Assembly (NCBI GenBank): GCA_035295665.1
Contig: DATGIQ010000204.1
Coordinates: 1-13,023, forward strand
Source: DATGIQ01 sp035295665
GTDB taxonomy: Bacteria; Planctomycetota; Planctomycetia; Gemmatales; Gemmataceae
Length of the DNA stretch: 13,023 nt
Direction: 5' to 3'
Part shown: piece by piece, positions 1 to 7,731 of the stretch
Numbering within the stretch: the first letter of the stretch is position 1
Layout: each line of letters begins with the position of its first letter
The notes under the pieces: model-generated
Told to the model about the DNA's origin: nothing
The model's input: only the letters and a program-made list of their open reading frames with translations
Databases searched by the model: none
Position numbers and translations under genes: made by a program

Positions 1-727
1 CGCGGTGCACGATCCCTCGCTCATGGGCATGGTGCATGGCCCGGGCGAGCGGTTCGACGAGCCGGGCCGCCTGTCGAGCCGGCCAGGGCGTGCCGTCCAT
101 GGAATCGGCCAGCGACCCGCCATCCACATATTCCAGCGCGAGAAAAAGACCGGGCTCCTGCACGCTAATTTCGTAAATTTGGACGATGTGTGGATGTTGC
201 AAACTGGCGATCGCTTCCGCTTCCCGGCGGAAGCGAAGCCGTTCTTCGAGCCGAGTTTGGGTTCCGCTCGCCACCATTTTGAGCGCCACCAATCGGTTCA
301 AGGCCGTTTGTCGTGCCTTATAAACCACTCCCATTCCCCCGCGGCCAAGGATACTCAACACCTCGTACCCGTGAACCGACGGAAACGTGTCGGCCCTCGC
401 GTCAACATCCGGCTGGGGGCTTGCGGAGGAACGAAGGGCCTCGTGAACTTCGAAATGGAGGTGGATGGCCTCGGCATGCTCCGGAAATCGGCGTTCGTAT
501 TCCTCAAGGGTCGGGTTTTCGCCCTGCTCCTCGCGGAGCACGACTTCGTGATAGAGCAGCTCGAGCAGGTTGTCGGCCTTGGTCTGGAGCGATGGGTACT
601 TTTGCAGGTAGATTTCCAGCCACATGCGGTCCCCGGCTTGCCAGCGCCGGCGCTGGTCCAGAAGCAAGAAGCTTTGTGAAGGCCGCACGGGGACAGTGGA
701 CCGGGACTCCGATTCCGGCTCACTCAT
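1..727 (-). CDS. Ser/Thr protein kinase, N-terminal part (cut by window edge)
   Basis: The 242 residues visible are the front of a Hanks-type Ser/Thr protein kinase. Residues 1-110 form an N-terminal region with a YLxKYP motif near residue 40 and an EYxRRFP motif near 77, as often seen ahead of planctomycete kinase domains. The kinase domain starts near residue 119: glycine loop GRGGMG at 128-133, VALK with the ATP-binding Lys at 150, and the start of the catalytic loop (IVHR at 239-242). The window ends one base into the codon for the catalytic Asp. The start is the ATG at 725-727, which overlaps the TGA of the sigma factor gene (ATGAGTGA, 8 bases shared), so translation is probably coupled. 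By family analogy it phosphorylates proteins on Ser/Thr and may control the co-encoded sigma factor; that link is inferred. The activation loop and C-terminal sensor lie outside the window. Confidence 0.93.
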   Translation of the reverse strand, partial: MSEPESESRSTVPVRPSQSFLLLDQRRRWQAGDRMWLEIYLQKYPSLQTKADNLLELLYHEVVLREEQGENPTLEEYERRFPEHAEAIHLHFEVHEALRSSASPQPDVDARADTFPSVHGYEVLSILGRGGMGVVYKARQTALNRLVALKMVASGTQTRLEERLRFRREAEAIASLQHPHIVQIYEISVQEPGLFLALEYVDGGSLADSMDGTPWPARQAARLVEPLARAMHHAHERGIVHR

Positions 728-1313
728 GGCTGCCTTCCTCCAGACCCAGCTCGGCCACGACGAGATCGATCGCTCGGGCCAGGCGTTTGCGCAGGGCTTC
801 CGGGCTGCCACCGACCTGGGCAGCAATGGCAGCCCAGTCCAGACCCTGGTCACGGAGGTCCAAGAGATGCCGTTCGTCGGGAGAGAGACGGCGGCGGGCC
901 TCGGACAGCAGATCCTGGAGGGCGACCCGTTGGCTCGGCGTTCCTTCTCTGGAAGCAATGGCCTGGTCGGGCAATTCATCGAGGGGAACACGGCGGTCGG
1001 CATGGCGCTCGACGCTGGGCCGGCGCGCCTTGTCGGCCAATTTGTTGCGAGCCATGACAGCCAGCAGTTTCAGGAGATCCTCAGGCCGATTCAGTTCGTA
1101 CTGTCCCAGGGCCGCACGCACGAAAAAACTGGCCAAGACCGACTGGCAGATATCCTCAGCGTCGAACAGACGCCGGAGCCGGGCATCCACGAGCCGGACG
1201 TGGATGATGTGGCGCAGCGGGGCCTCATAGCGGCGCAGCAGTTCCACGGCCGCGGCTTCATCGCCCTGCCGGACGCGCTGCAACAGCTCCTGGAACGAGA
1301 GATCGTCAGCCAT
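720..1313 (-). CDS. ECF-type RNA polymerase sigma factor (first sigma/kinase pair)
   Basis: A 197-residue sigma-70 family factor of the extracytoplasmic-function type. Sigma region 2 spans about residues 8-98 and includes DAEDICQS (51-58), the usual core-binding/-10 region signature, followed by the conserved MARNKLADKARR stretch. Region 4 spans about 126-190, with a helix-turn-helix around 159-181 (DWAAIAAQVGGSPEALRKRL) that would read the -35 element. I chose the ATG at 1311-1313. A reading frame continues upstream to an ATG at 1401-1403, but the extra 30 residues do not look like sigma factor and family length fits the shorter form. A G-rich tract with GGAG lies 14 bases upstream, which is further than ideal, so the start is moderately certain. 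The gene overlaps the downstream kinase gene by 8 bases. No anti-sigma gene is visible, which fits kinase-based control. Confidence 0.9.
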   Translation of the reverse strand: MADDLSFQELLQRVRQGDEAAAVELLRRYEAPLRHIIHVRLVDARLRRLFDAEDICQSVLASFFVRAALGQYELNRPEDLLKLLAVMARNKLADKARRPSVERHADRRVPLDELPDQAIASREGTPSQRVALQDLLSEARRRLSPDERHLLDLRDQGLDWAAIAAQVGGSPEALRKRLARAIDLVVAELGLEEGSHE

Positions 1314-1635
1314 GAGAAGTTTTCCGACTCCCCCCGCGGATCTTCGATTCCTTTCATGATACACTTGCGGTCGCGGTTGAGCAAAGAATGCCTTGGTTGC
1401 CAATCGTTCGCATTTGGGGTAAATCAGGAACGGAGAGTCGGTGGTTGGCCGTTGAGTTCTGGTTGGGGAATGGGAGCGCAGCGGTGCAGTGCCGCTCTGC
1501 CAACCTTGCTATGCGGCATTTCGCAAAACCGCGTGTTGATGTGCCCCGCACGGCTCTGCAAAAAGCCGTTAAACGGAAACAACCAATCGGATCTTCAATC
1601 AGATTCGAGTTGGAAGATTGCATGAGGGACTCTCC
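1314..1635. other. Divergent intergenic region, no supported gene
   Basis: This gap separates the leftward sigma factor gene from the rightward oxidoreductase gene, so promoters for both should lie here. I see no reading frame with a recognisable product and no confident -35/-10 pair. One small inverted repeat is visible (ACGGCT at 1550-1555 with AGCCGT at 1565-1570, 9-base loop). It is too short to name. Confidence 0.5.
1624..1629 (+). promoter_or_regulatory. Ribosome binding site deciding the oxidoreductase start
   Basis: GAGGGA lies 6 bases before the ATG at 1636. It supports that ATG over the in-frame TTG at 1618, because the site would sit inside the coding sequence if TTG were used. 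A signal peptide also begins directly at the ATG. Confidence 0.6.
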
Positions 1636-3270
1636 ATGCGACGTTTGCTCCTCGTGATAGCCTGGCTAGGTCTTGCACACGCTTTTGCAATCCCCGCGCA
1701 GGCTGCCGACCGCGAATACGAAATCGTCGTCTACGGCGGCACATCGGGCGGCATTAGCGCGGCGATCCAGGCAGCGCGCATGGGCCGCAGGGTCATCCTC
1801 GTCGAGCCTGGCCATCACCTAGGCGGCATGACCACCGGCGGCCTGGGTGCGACCGACATCGGCAACAAACGGGCCATCGGCGGAATTTCGCGCACGTTTT
1901 ACCAGCGTATCCGCGCCTATTACCAAAACGACGCCCATTGGACATTCGAGAAACGCGCCGACTTCAAGGGTTCCGGCCACGACCCCAAGGACGACGCTGC
2001 CTGGACGTTCGAGCCGCATGCCGCTCGGAAAATCTACGATGACCTGATCCGCGAACACGAAGTCCCGGTTGTCTTTGGCCAGCGTTTGGACCTGGCGAAG
2101 GGCGTGCACAAGGAAGGAACGCGGATCGTGGCCATCACAATGGAGTCGGGCCAGGTCTACCGCGGGAAAATGTTCATCGACGCAACCTATGAAGGAGATC
2201 TGCTGGCGAAAGCTGGCGTTTCCTATCATGTCGGCCGGGAGGCGAACGCGACCTACGGGGAGACGTTGAACGGGGTACAGGTCAAGCACGCCACGCACCA
2301 TCAATTCATCAAGAGCGTCGATCCTTACCGAAAGCCCGGCGACCCGTCCAGCGGTCTCGTGCCGCGGGTGCATTCGGGCTCAGCCGGCGTCGATGGCCAA
2401 GGGGACCGGCGCGTGCAGGCGTTCAATTTCCGGATCTGTGCCACCGACCGGCCAGAAAACCGTCTTCCGTGGCCCAAGCCAGCTCAGTACGACGAACAGC
2501 AGTACGAGCTTCTGCTGCGGAACTTTGAGGCGGGGGATCAGCGGCTGCCGTGGCATCCGGTCCTGCTTCCCAATCGCAAAACTGATTCGAACAACAATTT
2601 CGCGTTTTCCACCGACGACCTCGGCAGCAATTATGCCTATCCCGATGGTGACTACGCCACCCGGGAACGGATCTGGAAGGAGCACGCCGAATATCAGCAG
2701 GGATTGCTCTGGACCTTGGCCAACCACCCACGTGTACCGGAAACCGTCCGCCGGCATTTCCAGACTTGGGGGCTCGCTCAGGATGAATTTGCCGACACCG
2801 ATCATTGGCCGCATCAGCTGTACATCCGCGAAGCCCGGCGGATGGTCGGCGAATACATCATGACGGAAGGCAATTGCCGTGGCCAGCGCGTGGTCGAGGA
2901 CTCCGTCGGCCTGGCGGCCTACACGATGGATTCCCATCACACGCAGCGGTACGTGACGGCCGAGGGTTTCGTGCGGAACGAGGGCGATGTCCAGGTCGGT
3001 GGATTTCCGCCGTATCCTATTTCCTACCGGGCGCTGGTGCCGCGGGCAGTGGAGTGCAGCAACCTCCTGGTGCCGGTCTGCCTCTCGGCATCGCACATCA
3101 GCTACGGCTCGATCCGGATGGAACCGGTGTTCATGGTGCTGGGGCAATCGGCGGCGACCGCAGCAGCACTGGCCCTCACCGATAACGTGGCCGTGCAACA
3201 GGTGAGGTACCCGAAGCTGCGTGAACGATTGCTGCGGGATAAGCAGATCCTTGACTGGATCGCAAAATAA
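1636..3270 (+). CDS. Exported FAD-dependent oxidoreductase (FAD_oxidored, PF12831-like)
   Basis: A 544-residue flavoprotein. Residues 1-23 form a signal peptide: Arg-Arg at 2-3, a hydrophobic core, then a probable cut after AQA. A dinucleotide-binding fold follows at once: strand EIVVYGGTSGG (about 29-39), helix, and strand RVILVEP ending in an acidic residue, then HLGGMTTGGLG, which is typical of the PF12831 family. The C-terminal part has the family's second signature: PPYPISYRALVP, then an LLVPVCLSASH segment, then SIRMEPVFMVLGQSAATAAALA, which closes the FAD site. Length is normal for the family. Homologues are often annotated only as FAD-dependent oxidoreductase or, loosely, xanthan lyase; the substrate is unknown. 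The gene stands alone, divergent from the first sigma/kinase pair and convergent with the second kinase gene. The class is secure, the reaction is not. Confidence 0.92.
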   Translation: MRRLLLVIAWLGLAHAFAIPAQAADREYEIVVYGGTSGGISAAIQAARMGRRVILVEPGHHLGGMTTGGLGATDIGNKRAIGGISRTFYQRIRAYYQNDAHWTFEKRADFKGSGHDPKDDAAWTFEPHAARKIYDDLIREHEVPVVFGQRLDLAKGVHKEGTRIVAITMESGQVYRGKMFIDATYEGDLLAKAGVSYHVGREANATYGETLNGVQVKHATHHQFIKSVDPYRKPGDPSSGLVPRVHSGSAGVDGQGDRRVQAFNFRICATDRPENRLPWPKPAQYDEQQYELLLRNFEAGDQRLPWHPVLLPNRKTDSNNNFAFSTDDLGSNYAYPDGDYATRERIWKEHAEYQQGLLWTLANHPRVPETVRRHFQTWGLAQDEFADTDHWPHQLYIREARRMVGEYIMTEGNCRGQRVVEDSVGLAAYTMDSHHTQRYVTAEGFVRNEGDVQVGGFPPYPISYRALVPRAVECSNLLVPVCLSASHISYGSIRMEPVFMVLGQSAATAAALALTDNVAVQQVRYPKLRERLLRDKQILDWIAK

Positions 3271-3286
3271 CGGGCAATCTGAGCCC

Positions 3287-3334
3287 GATGCGCCAGCGCG
3301 GGACGGCCAAGACTGTTCCGCGCGCTGGCGCATC
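3287..3334. terminator. Hairpin between convergent genes, probable bidirectional terminator
   Basis: GATGCGCCAGCGCG (3287-3300) is perfectly inverted as CGCGCTGGCGCATC (3321-3334), giving a 14-bp GC-rich stem with a 20-base loop. It lies in the 92-bp gap between the oxidoreductase stop and the kinase stop, where both transcripts should end. A smaller hairpin (CGGGC 3271-3275 with GCCCG 3283-3287) sits just before it. Neither side has a clear run of T, so this is not a textbook intrinsic terminator; it may work with Rho or as a 3'-end stabiliser. Confidence 0.6.
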
Positions 3335-3362
3335 CCGCTTGTGGGACAAGGTCCGTTCGCGA

Positions 3363-6242
3363 TCAGGGAAGCGGTTCCTGCAATAGCTGCTGGAAATCGG
3401 CCCGCGGCCGCAACGAGTCGAAGACCGCATCCTCCCGCAGAGTCTTGCCCTTGCCATATCCGTGCCCGATCGCCCTGCGCAGCATTTGCACGGCGTCTGC
3501 GGCATACTGCTCGGCCTCCATCATGCGGTTGTCTTTCCGGGCCAGCGGCACACAGCGGGCGAGGAATTGGGCCGCACGGAAATACTCTTGGCCATCGTTC
3601 GGAAGGCGCTGCACCGGCTCGATGGCGGCCTTGGCGAGCGCCCGATCGTCGCCCAGTTGTTCCAGGGCATCGGCGAGCGCCTCGGTGTGAAAGTGGTAAA
3701 ACTTACGGTACGTGGGGTTGCGCGGGCTGCTGCGGACGGCAACGGTTTGCCGTTCGATGGCCTCTTCGAGGTACACCCGAGCTTTCTGCCATTGCTTGCG
3801 GGTCAGCTCCAGCTCGGCCAGGTTGTGGAGCGTGCTGCCGAGCTCGCTCTGGTAATCGGGCACGGAAGGAAAATTACCGGCCAATTTGCGTTGCAGGGTG
3901 ATCGCGCTCTGGTACGCGCGCTCTGCATCCGATTTCTGCTCCATATCCACGAAGAGGAGCCCCAAATTGTTGTAGGTATTGGCCAGGTCGGAACGGAAGC
4001 TGGGTACTTCCGGATGGTGCTTGACCAGGGCATCCTTCAGATCGATCGCCTGCCGCAGCAAACGCGCGGCCTCGGGAAATCGTTCCGCAATCCGCAAGAG
4101 CTGGGCCGAGTTGGCGCAAGCGCGAGCGAGATCGTTCTTGTATACGGAATTGTCGGGGAAGTCGGCCACCAGCTTTTCCAGGCGCCGGAGCGCTTCCGCA
4201 TACATGGCCTGGTCGGATAAAACATCGCCGAGATTGAGATACGAAAGCGCTACCTGCTGGCGATACCTGGCTTCGCTCGGAACCTCGTCGACGAGTTTTG
4301 TGCGGAGGCGGAGCGCCGTACGGTGGGCCGTCTCTGCCTCTTTGGTTCGGCCCAGGTCGGCAAGAAGATTTCCCCAGTCCCCATAGCAGTTGGCAAGGTC
4401 CTCCTGAAAGGCGCTTTCCTCCGGATACTGGGCAGCGAGCTTTTCATGAAGGTCGATGGCCGCCCGGTATTCGCCGTCGGCTACTGCGTCCTGTCCCAGC
4501 AACCGGTGAATCCCGGCGACCTGAACATAGGCCCGGGCAGTCTCCTGCCGGACGATCGGATCCAGGCTCTCTGTCTGGAGAAATCCTTGATAAAACCGCA
4601 GGGCTTTTTCGAGCAGGGCCCGCCGCACCGGCTCCATCTGTGGGATGTTCGCTAACTGCTTTGTTCCCACGTCCCGCAACATCTCATCCACGGCGCTGCG
4701 CGCTTGGCGGAAGTTTTCTTGGGCCTGGGCGCGCGCGGCCTCCTTGTCGTTACGTTCCTGTTCGAGGCGTGCATTGGCCTGCTGGAGCCGGGCGTTGGCC
4801 GCCACGACAACGCCGAGCACAGTCAGGGCAGCGACCCCGCTGACGCCGAGTAGGGACGCCAAGGCCGGCCGGCGTTTGGCCCATTTCAGGCAACGCTCCC
4901 ATGCCGGCGTGGGACGAGCGAGAATGGCTTCCCCGGCCAAGAATCGTTCCAGGTCGTCCGCTAAATCGGCGGCGCTGGCATAACGGCGGCGGCGTTCCTT
5001 TTGCAAACATTTCAGGCAAATGGTCTCCAGATCGCGCGGCACCTTGGGATGCAGCCGGGTTGGCGGTACGGGATCCTGGCTGCGGACTTGCTCCATCGTG
5101 CTCAGGGCGGTTTCGCCGCGGAACGGTGGCCGGCCGGTGAGCATCTCGTAGAGGATTGCCCCGAGGGCGTAGACATCGGTGGCCGGACCGATTTCACTCG
5201 CCTTGCCGAGGGCCTGCTCCGGAGCCATGTAACTCGGTGTCCCGAGCGTGGCTCCGGTCGAGGTTTGGCCGATTTCGCTATCGAGCAGCTTGGCCAGGCC
5301 GAAGTCGGTGATCTTGGGAATCAGTCCGTAGTCCATAGCCTGTAGTCCGTAGTCTGCCGTTTTTGCTACGGACTGTGGACTACGGACCGCGGACTCCAAG
5401 AGGATGTTGGCCGGCTTCAGGTCCCGGTGCACGATCCCTCGTTCGTGAGCCGCCGCCATGGCGCGAGTCAACGTCAACAGTAGCTGGGCCGCAGCTCGGG
5501 CCGGCTGTGGCGCCCCAGCCAACCGCTCCGCCAACGTCCCGCCATCCACGAACTCGAGCGCCAGATAAGGCTGCTGCCGCGCTTCCCCGACTTCAAAAAT
5601 CTGGACGATGTTGGGATGTTGCAACCGGGCGGCCGCCTCGGCTTCCGTGTGGAAGCGGGCCAATTCTTTGGCGTTCGTTCCCGCGCCGGCGGAAATCATC
5701 TTCAGCGCCACCAGGCGATTGAGCCGGATGTGCCGGGCTTTGTACACTACGCCCATCCCGCCGCGGCCCAAAAACCCGAGCACCTGGTAGCCGGGGACCT
5801 GACTCACGTCTTCCGCCGCGGTCGCTTGACCGGGCGTCGTTCCTTGGAACTCGCCGCCGGTGAGGACGAGATCCGGAAAACGGATTTGATAATCACGCAA
5901 GGAGGGCAAATCCCCATATTGGTGACGGACGCGGTACTCCTGCTCGGCCAGCTGGAGCACAATGGCCGGCTGATTCAGACACGGAAATCGCTTCAGGTAG
6001 CCCTCGACGGGAGTGGGCCCCGTCCCTCCGCTTGGGGACGGCGCGGGGTGTTCGCGCCAATGTTTCCAGGCCAGCTCCAGCTCGATGTGAATCAATTCTT
6101 GCAAGGTGGGGAGATAATGGGCGTCCTTCTCCGCCGACAGGAAATGCTCAATCGGCTCGGGGCGATCCTCGTGCCAGGCCGCCTCGAAGCGGCGGCGGGC
6201 GTTTTCATCGACCGTAGCACCGGACGCGGAACCCAGGGTCAT
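3363..6242 (-). CDS. Membrane-anchored Ser/Thr protein kinase with C-terminal TPR repeats
   Basis: A 959-residue Hanks-type kinase. Residues 1-145 form an N-terminal region with motifs PIEHFL, EGYLKRFP and DYQIRFP, similar in order to the first kinase here. The kinase domain runs about 151-435: glycine loop GRGGMG 159-164, Lys181 in VALK, HRDLKPAN with Asp274 and Asn279, DFG with Asp313, GTPSYMAPE ending at Glu342. All catalytic residues are present. About 21 extra residues (near 283-307) lie between HRDLKPANILL and DFG, encoded by a palindromic DNA element. One membrane helix lies at about 461-483, then a charged coiled-coil-like stretch (about 484-522) and many TPR-type helix pairs to about 890. 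The ATG at 6240-6242 overlaps the sigma factor stop as ATGA; an upstream in-frame ATG at 6353 lies inside the sigma gene and is rejected. Probably phosphorylates the partner sigma factor or its regulator (inferred). Confidence 0.95.
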   Translation of the reverse strand: MTLGSASGATVDENARRRFEAAWHEDRPEPIEHFLSAEKDAHYLPTLQELIHIELELAWKHWREHPAPSPSGGTGPTPVEGYLKRFPCLNQPAIVLQLAEQEYRVRHQYGDLPSLRDYQIRFPDLVLTGGEFQGTTPGQATAAEDVSQVPGYQVLGFLGRGGMGVVYKARHIRLNRLVALKMISAGAGTNAKELARFHTEAEAAARLQHPNIVQIFEVGEARQQPYLALEFVDGGTLAERLAGAPQPARAAAQLLLTLTRAMAAAHERGIVHRDLKPANILLESAVRSPQSVAKTADYGLQAMDYGLIPKITDFGLAKLLDSEIGQTSTGATLGTPSYMAPEQALGKASEIGPATDVYALGAILYEMLTGRPPFRGETALSTMEQVRSQDPVPPTRLHPKVPRDLETICLKCLQKERRRRYASAADLADDLERFLAGEAILARPTPAWERCLKWAKRRPALASLLGVSGVAALTVLGVVVAANARLQQANARLEQERNDKEAARAQAQENFRQARSAVDEMLRDVGTKQLANIPQMEPVRRALLEKALRFYQGFLQTESLDPIVRQETARAYVQVAGIHRLLGQDAVADGEYRAAIDLHEKLAAQYPEESAFQEDLANCYGDWGNLLADLGRTKEAETAHRTALRLRTKLVDEVPSEARYRQQVALSYLNLGDVLSDQAMYAEALRRLEKLVADFPDNSVYKNDLARACANSAQLLRIAERFPEAARLLRQAIDLKDALVKHHPEVPSFRSDLANTYNNLGLLFVDMEQKSDAERAYQSAITLQRKLAGNFPSVPDYQSELGSTLHNLAELELTRKQWQKARVYLEEAIERQTVAVRSSPRNPTYRKFYHFHTEALADALEQLGDDRALAKAAIEPVQRLPNDGQEYFRAAQFLARCVPLARKDNRMMEAEQYAADAVQMLRRAIGHGYGKGKTLREDAVFDSLRPRADFQQLLQEPLP
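5323..5395. repeat. Palindromic TAGTCC-word element inserted in frame in the kinase gene (copy 1)
   Basis: The plus strand reads repeated AGTCCGTAGTCC-like words (5323-5353), a short T-rich centre near 5359-5364, then the inverse words CTACGGACTGTGGACTACGG (5366-5385) and onward to 5395. The two halves form an imperfect stem-loop. On the minus strand it codes, without stops, for a stretch containing SPQSVA and two DYGL words, placed between HRDLKPANILL and PKITDFG, where Hanks kinases normally have only a few residues. A related copy lies at 12824-12883. Confidence 0.8.
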
Positions 6243-6829
6243 GGGGACGAGACCTGAAAGGCACTCTCCAGGCGGCTTTGCACCCGCTTCAAAATCCTGC
6301 GGACCGTCCGTTCCGAGCAACCCAGGCGTGCGGCCACCTCGAGGTTGGTGCACTGCTGGAGTTTGAGATCGACAAACCGGCGCTCCTCCTCATCGAGGGA
6401 CGCCATCAATTGTTGAAACTGGTCGGCAAACTCGGCCGCCTCGGCGGGAGACGGGCCAGGCGCCACCAGGCCGAAGGGTTCATCGCTTTTCCCGAGCGGC
6501 ACCTCTTGCTCGAAGCCCCGCTTTTGGCGACCGTGATAGCGGGCTAGCTCGCGCACCTTTGCCAGGGTGATGGCACACAACAATCGCCAAAGGCCCTCAC
6601 TATCGGACAGCTGAAATTCACCTGCCTGGGCACGGCGCAGAAATGTGCGGTAAGCCGACTGCACCACGTCTTCCGCCCCAACGCGGCGGCGGAGCCCTTC
6701 GGAAAGATGGCGTTCCGCGAGGCGCTCGAGCAACGCGCCGTATTGTTCGCAGAATTCCTGGACGATGAGCCGATCGCCGGTCCGCAGCCCCTGAATCAAT
6801 CGTTGCCAGCGATCCTCACTTTCCAACAT
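6239..6829 (-). CDS. ECF-type RNA polymerase sigma factor (second sigma/kinase pair)
   Basis: A 196-residue ECF sigma factor. Region 2 spans about residues 20-100, with GAEDVVQSAYRTFLRR at 51-66. Region 4 spans about 140-190: SLDEEERRFVDLKL, then a helix-turn-helix around 161-183 (TNLEVAARLGCSERTVRRIL). A Pro-rich linker (about 118-132) joins the two. The start is the ATG at 6827-6829, preceded at 6 bases by GAGG (6836-6839 read on the minus strand); the frame stays open upstream to 6904, but those residues lack sigma features. The TGA overlaps the kinase ATG (ATGA), so the two products are made together and probably act as one switch. Sequence similarity to the first sigma factor in this window is modest, so the pairs are not a recent duplication. 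Targets unknown. Confidence 0.92.
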   Translation of the reverse strand: MLESEDRWQRLIQGLRTGDRLIVQEFCEQYGALLERLAERHLSEGLRRRVGAEDVVQSAYRTFLRRAQAGEFQLSDSEGLWRLLCAITLAKVRELARYHGRQKRGFEQEVPLGKSDEPFGLVAPGPSPAEAAEFADQFQQLMASLDEEERRFVDLKLQQCTNLEVAARLGCSERTVRRILKRVQSRLESAFQVSSP

Positions 6830-7522
6830 GGTGCGCCTCAGCAAACGGCCGGTTTCCTTTTGCTCCTTCCTCTGCTGGATACAGCGGTAGCGTAACAAGG
6901 CCAAGCGTCAAAATCAACGGGCTCGGCTCGGCCAAAGGAATTGAACGTGAAAAAACCGAGACTCCGCGGGTCCGTCTCGATCGGATCTATGCGAAGCCTC
7001 CGGATCCGCGTGTTGCAGCGTTCGATTCAGATCGTGGCGAGCGGCAGATGCGCCGGCCAACAAGAAAATCTCGCCGACGTGGCCGAGTTTCTCACCAGAC
7101 GGCAATGAAAGGGATGAAGGCACTTGGGCAGTGCATGTCTGAATCAACATTGTGGCAAAACTGGATCCGGCCGCCCCCAACAGAATCACCGCGCTCGTGT
7201 GTGCCCATGCGGAGACCGGCTCGGAGCCAGTTCGGAGGAACCGACGATGTCTCTCATACCATTTCACAGAACGGCGGCAGCATCGAAATTCTAGGGCGAC
7301 CCCAAAGAAGATAGGAAGAGGAATGCATTCAAGAAATTGGTGGCAAAATTCGGTTGCTTTCCTGTGCCGGGGAGATCATAATCGGGCAAGTACGGAGGCT
7401 CGCAACGGAACTCAGTTCGGCACAACATCGGCAGACTGCTTGTCACCGGATCATTGTCTGCTGTCCCCTGACGTGACCGTCTTTCGTAAACGAGGCCCGG
7501 CGTAATGCTCGGGTAGGATTCT

Positions 7523-7586
7523 GCTGCACACAATTCTGACAGGCTAGCGAAGGACCTTCGCTGGCGCGTCAGGCTTTGTGTGCAGC
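7523..7586. repeat. 64-bp near-palindrome upstream of the giant surface protein gene
   Basis: Two arms of 31 and 32 bases (7523-7553 and 7555-7586) are inverted copies around a single central A. The ends match exactly over 11 bases (GCTGCACACAA with TTGTGTGCAGC) and the centre over 8 (AGCGAAGG with CCTTCGCT); mismatches lie between. It could be a transcribed hairpin, a mobile REP-like unit or a protein-binding site; the sequence does not decide. No T-run follows, so an intrinsic terminator is unlikely. Confidence 0.7.
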
Positions 7587-7653
7587 CGCGATCCGCACAT
7601 TGAAATAAGGTCCGGAAGTGCTCGTTGCATTGTCCGGATCGATGGGCCCATTG

Positions 7654-7706
7654 TCCGTTTCGCGGTGATTGTGCGAACCGCCGCGAAACGGATCGACCTC
7701 GCACAA
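7654..7706 (+). promoter_or_regulatory. Interlocking inverted repeats in the 5' leader: possible pseudoknot or alternative hairpins
   Basis: Stem A pairs TCCGTTTCGCGG (7654-7665) with CCGCGAAACGGA (7681-7692), 12 of 12 bases. Stem B pairs TTGTGCGA (7669-7676), which lies in the loop of A, with TCGCACAA (7699-7706), 8 of 8 bases. This is the order of an H-type pseudoknot, or of two competing structures. It ends 20 bases before the GGAGG at 7727-7731, so it could influence translation of the giant protein. Pairing is seen directly; function is inferred. Confidence 0.5.
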
Positions 7707-7726
7707 AACCATCGCAATTGCTTGTT

Positions 7727-7731
7727 GGAGG
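7727..7731 (+). promoter_or_regulatory. Ribosome binding site of the giant surface protein gene
   Basis: GGAGG lies 9 bases before the ATG at 7741 and selects it over the in-frame TTG at 7669. That TTG falls inside the leader inverted repeats, and its extra residues show no family features. Confidence 0.75.

Noticed and set aside
313..1625. Plus-strand open frames of 305 and 333 codons over the first sigma/kinase pair
   Set aside because: Antisense shadows of a clear sigma factor and kinase; Arg/Ser-rich translations without recognisable motifs.
1618..1635. TTG at 1618 as start of the oxidoreductase
   Set aside because: It would add six residues before the signal peptide and place the GAGGGA ribosome binding site within the coding sequence.
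5323..5395. Stem-loop in the kinase gene considered as a transcription terminator or assembly artefact
   Set aside because: It lies mid-gene with no T-run in the transcript sense, keeps the frame open, and a related copy occurs at the same kinase position elsewhere in the window.
6989..7108. Small plus-strand frame of 39 codons ending in ADVAEFLTRRQ
   Set aside because: Looks faintly protein-like but has no ribosome binding site, no recognisable family and lies in gene-poor DNA; not supportable.
6914..7267. 117-codon minus-strand frame upstream of the second sigma factor gene
   Set aside because: No domain, no ribosome binding site and irregular composition; probably chance.
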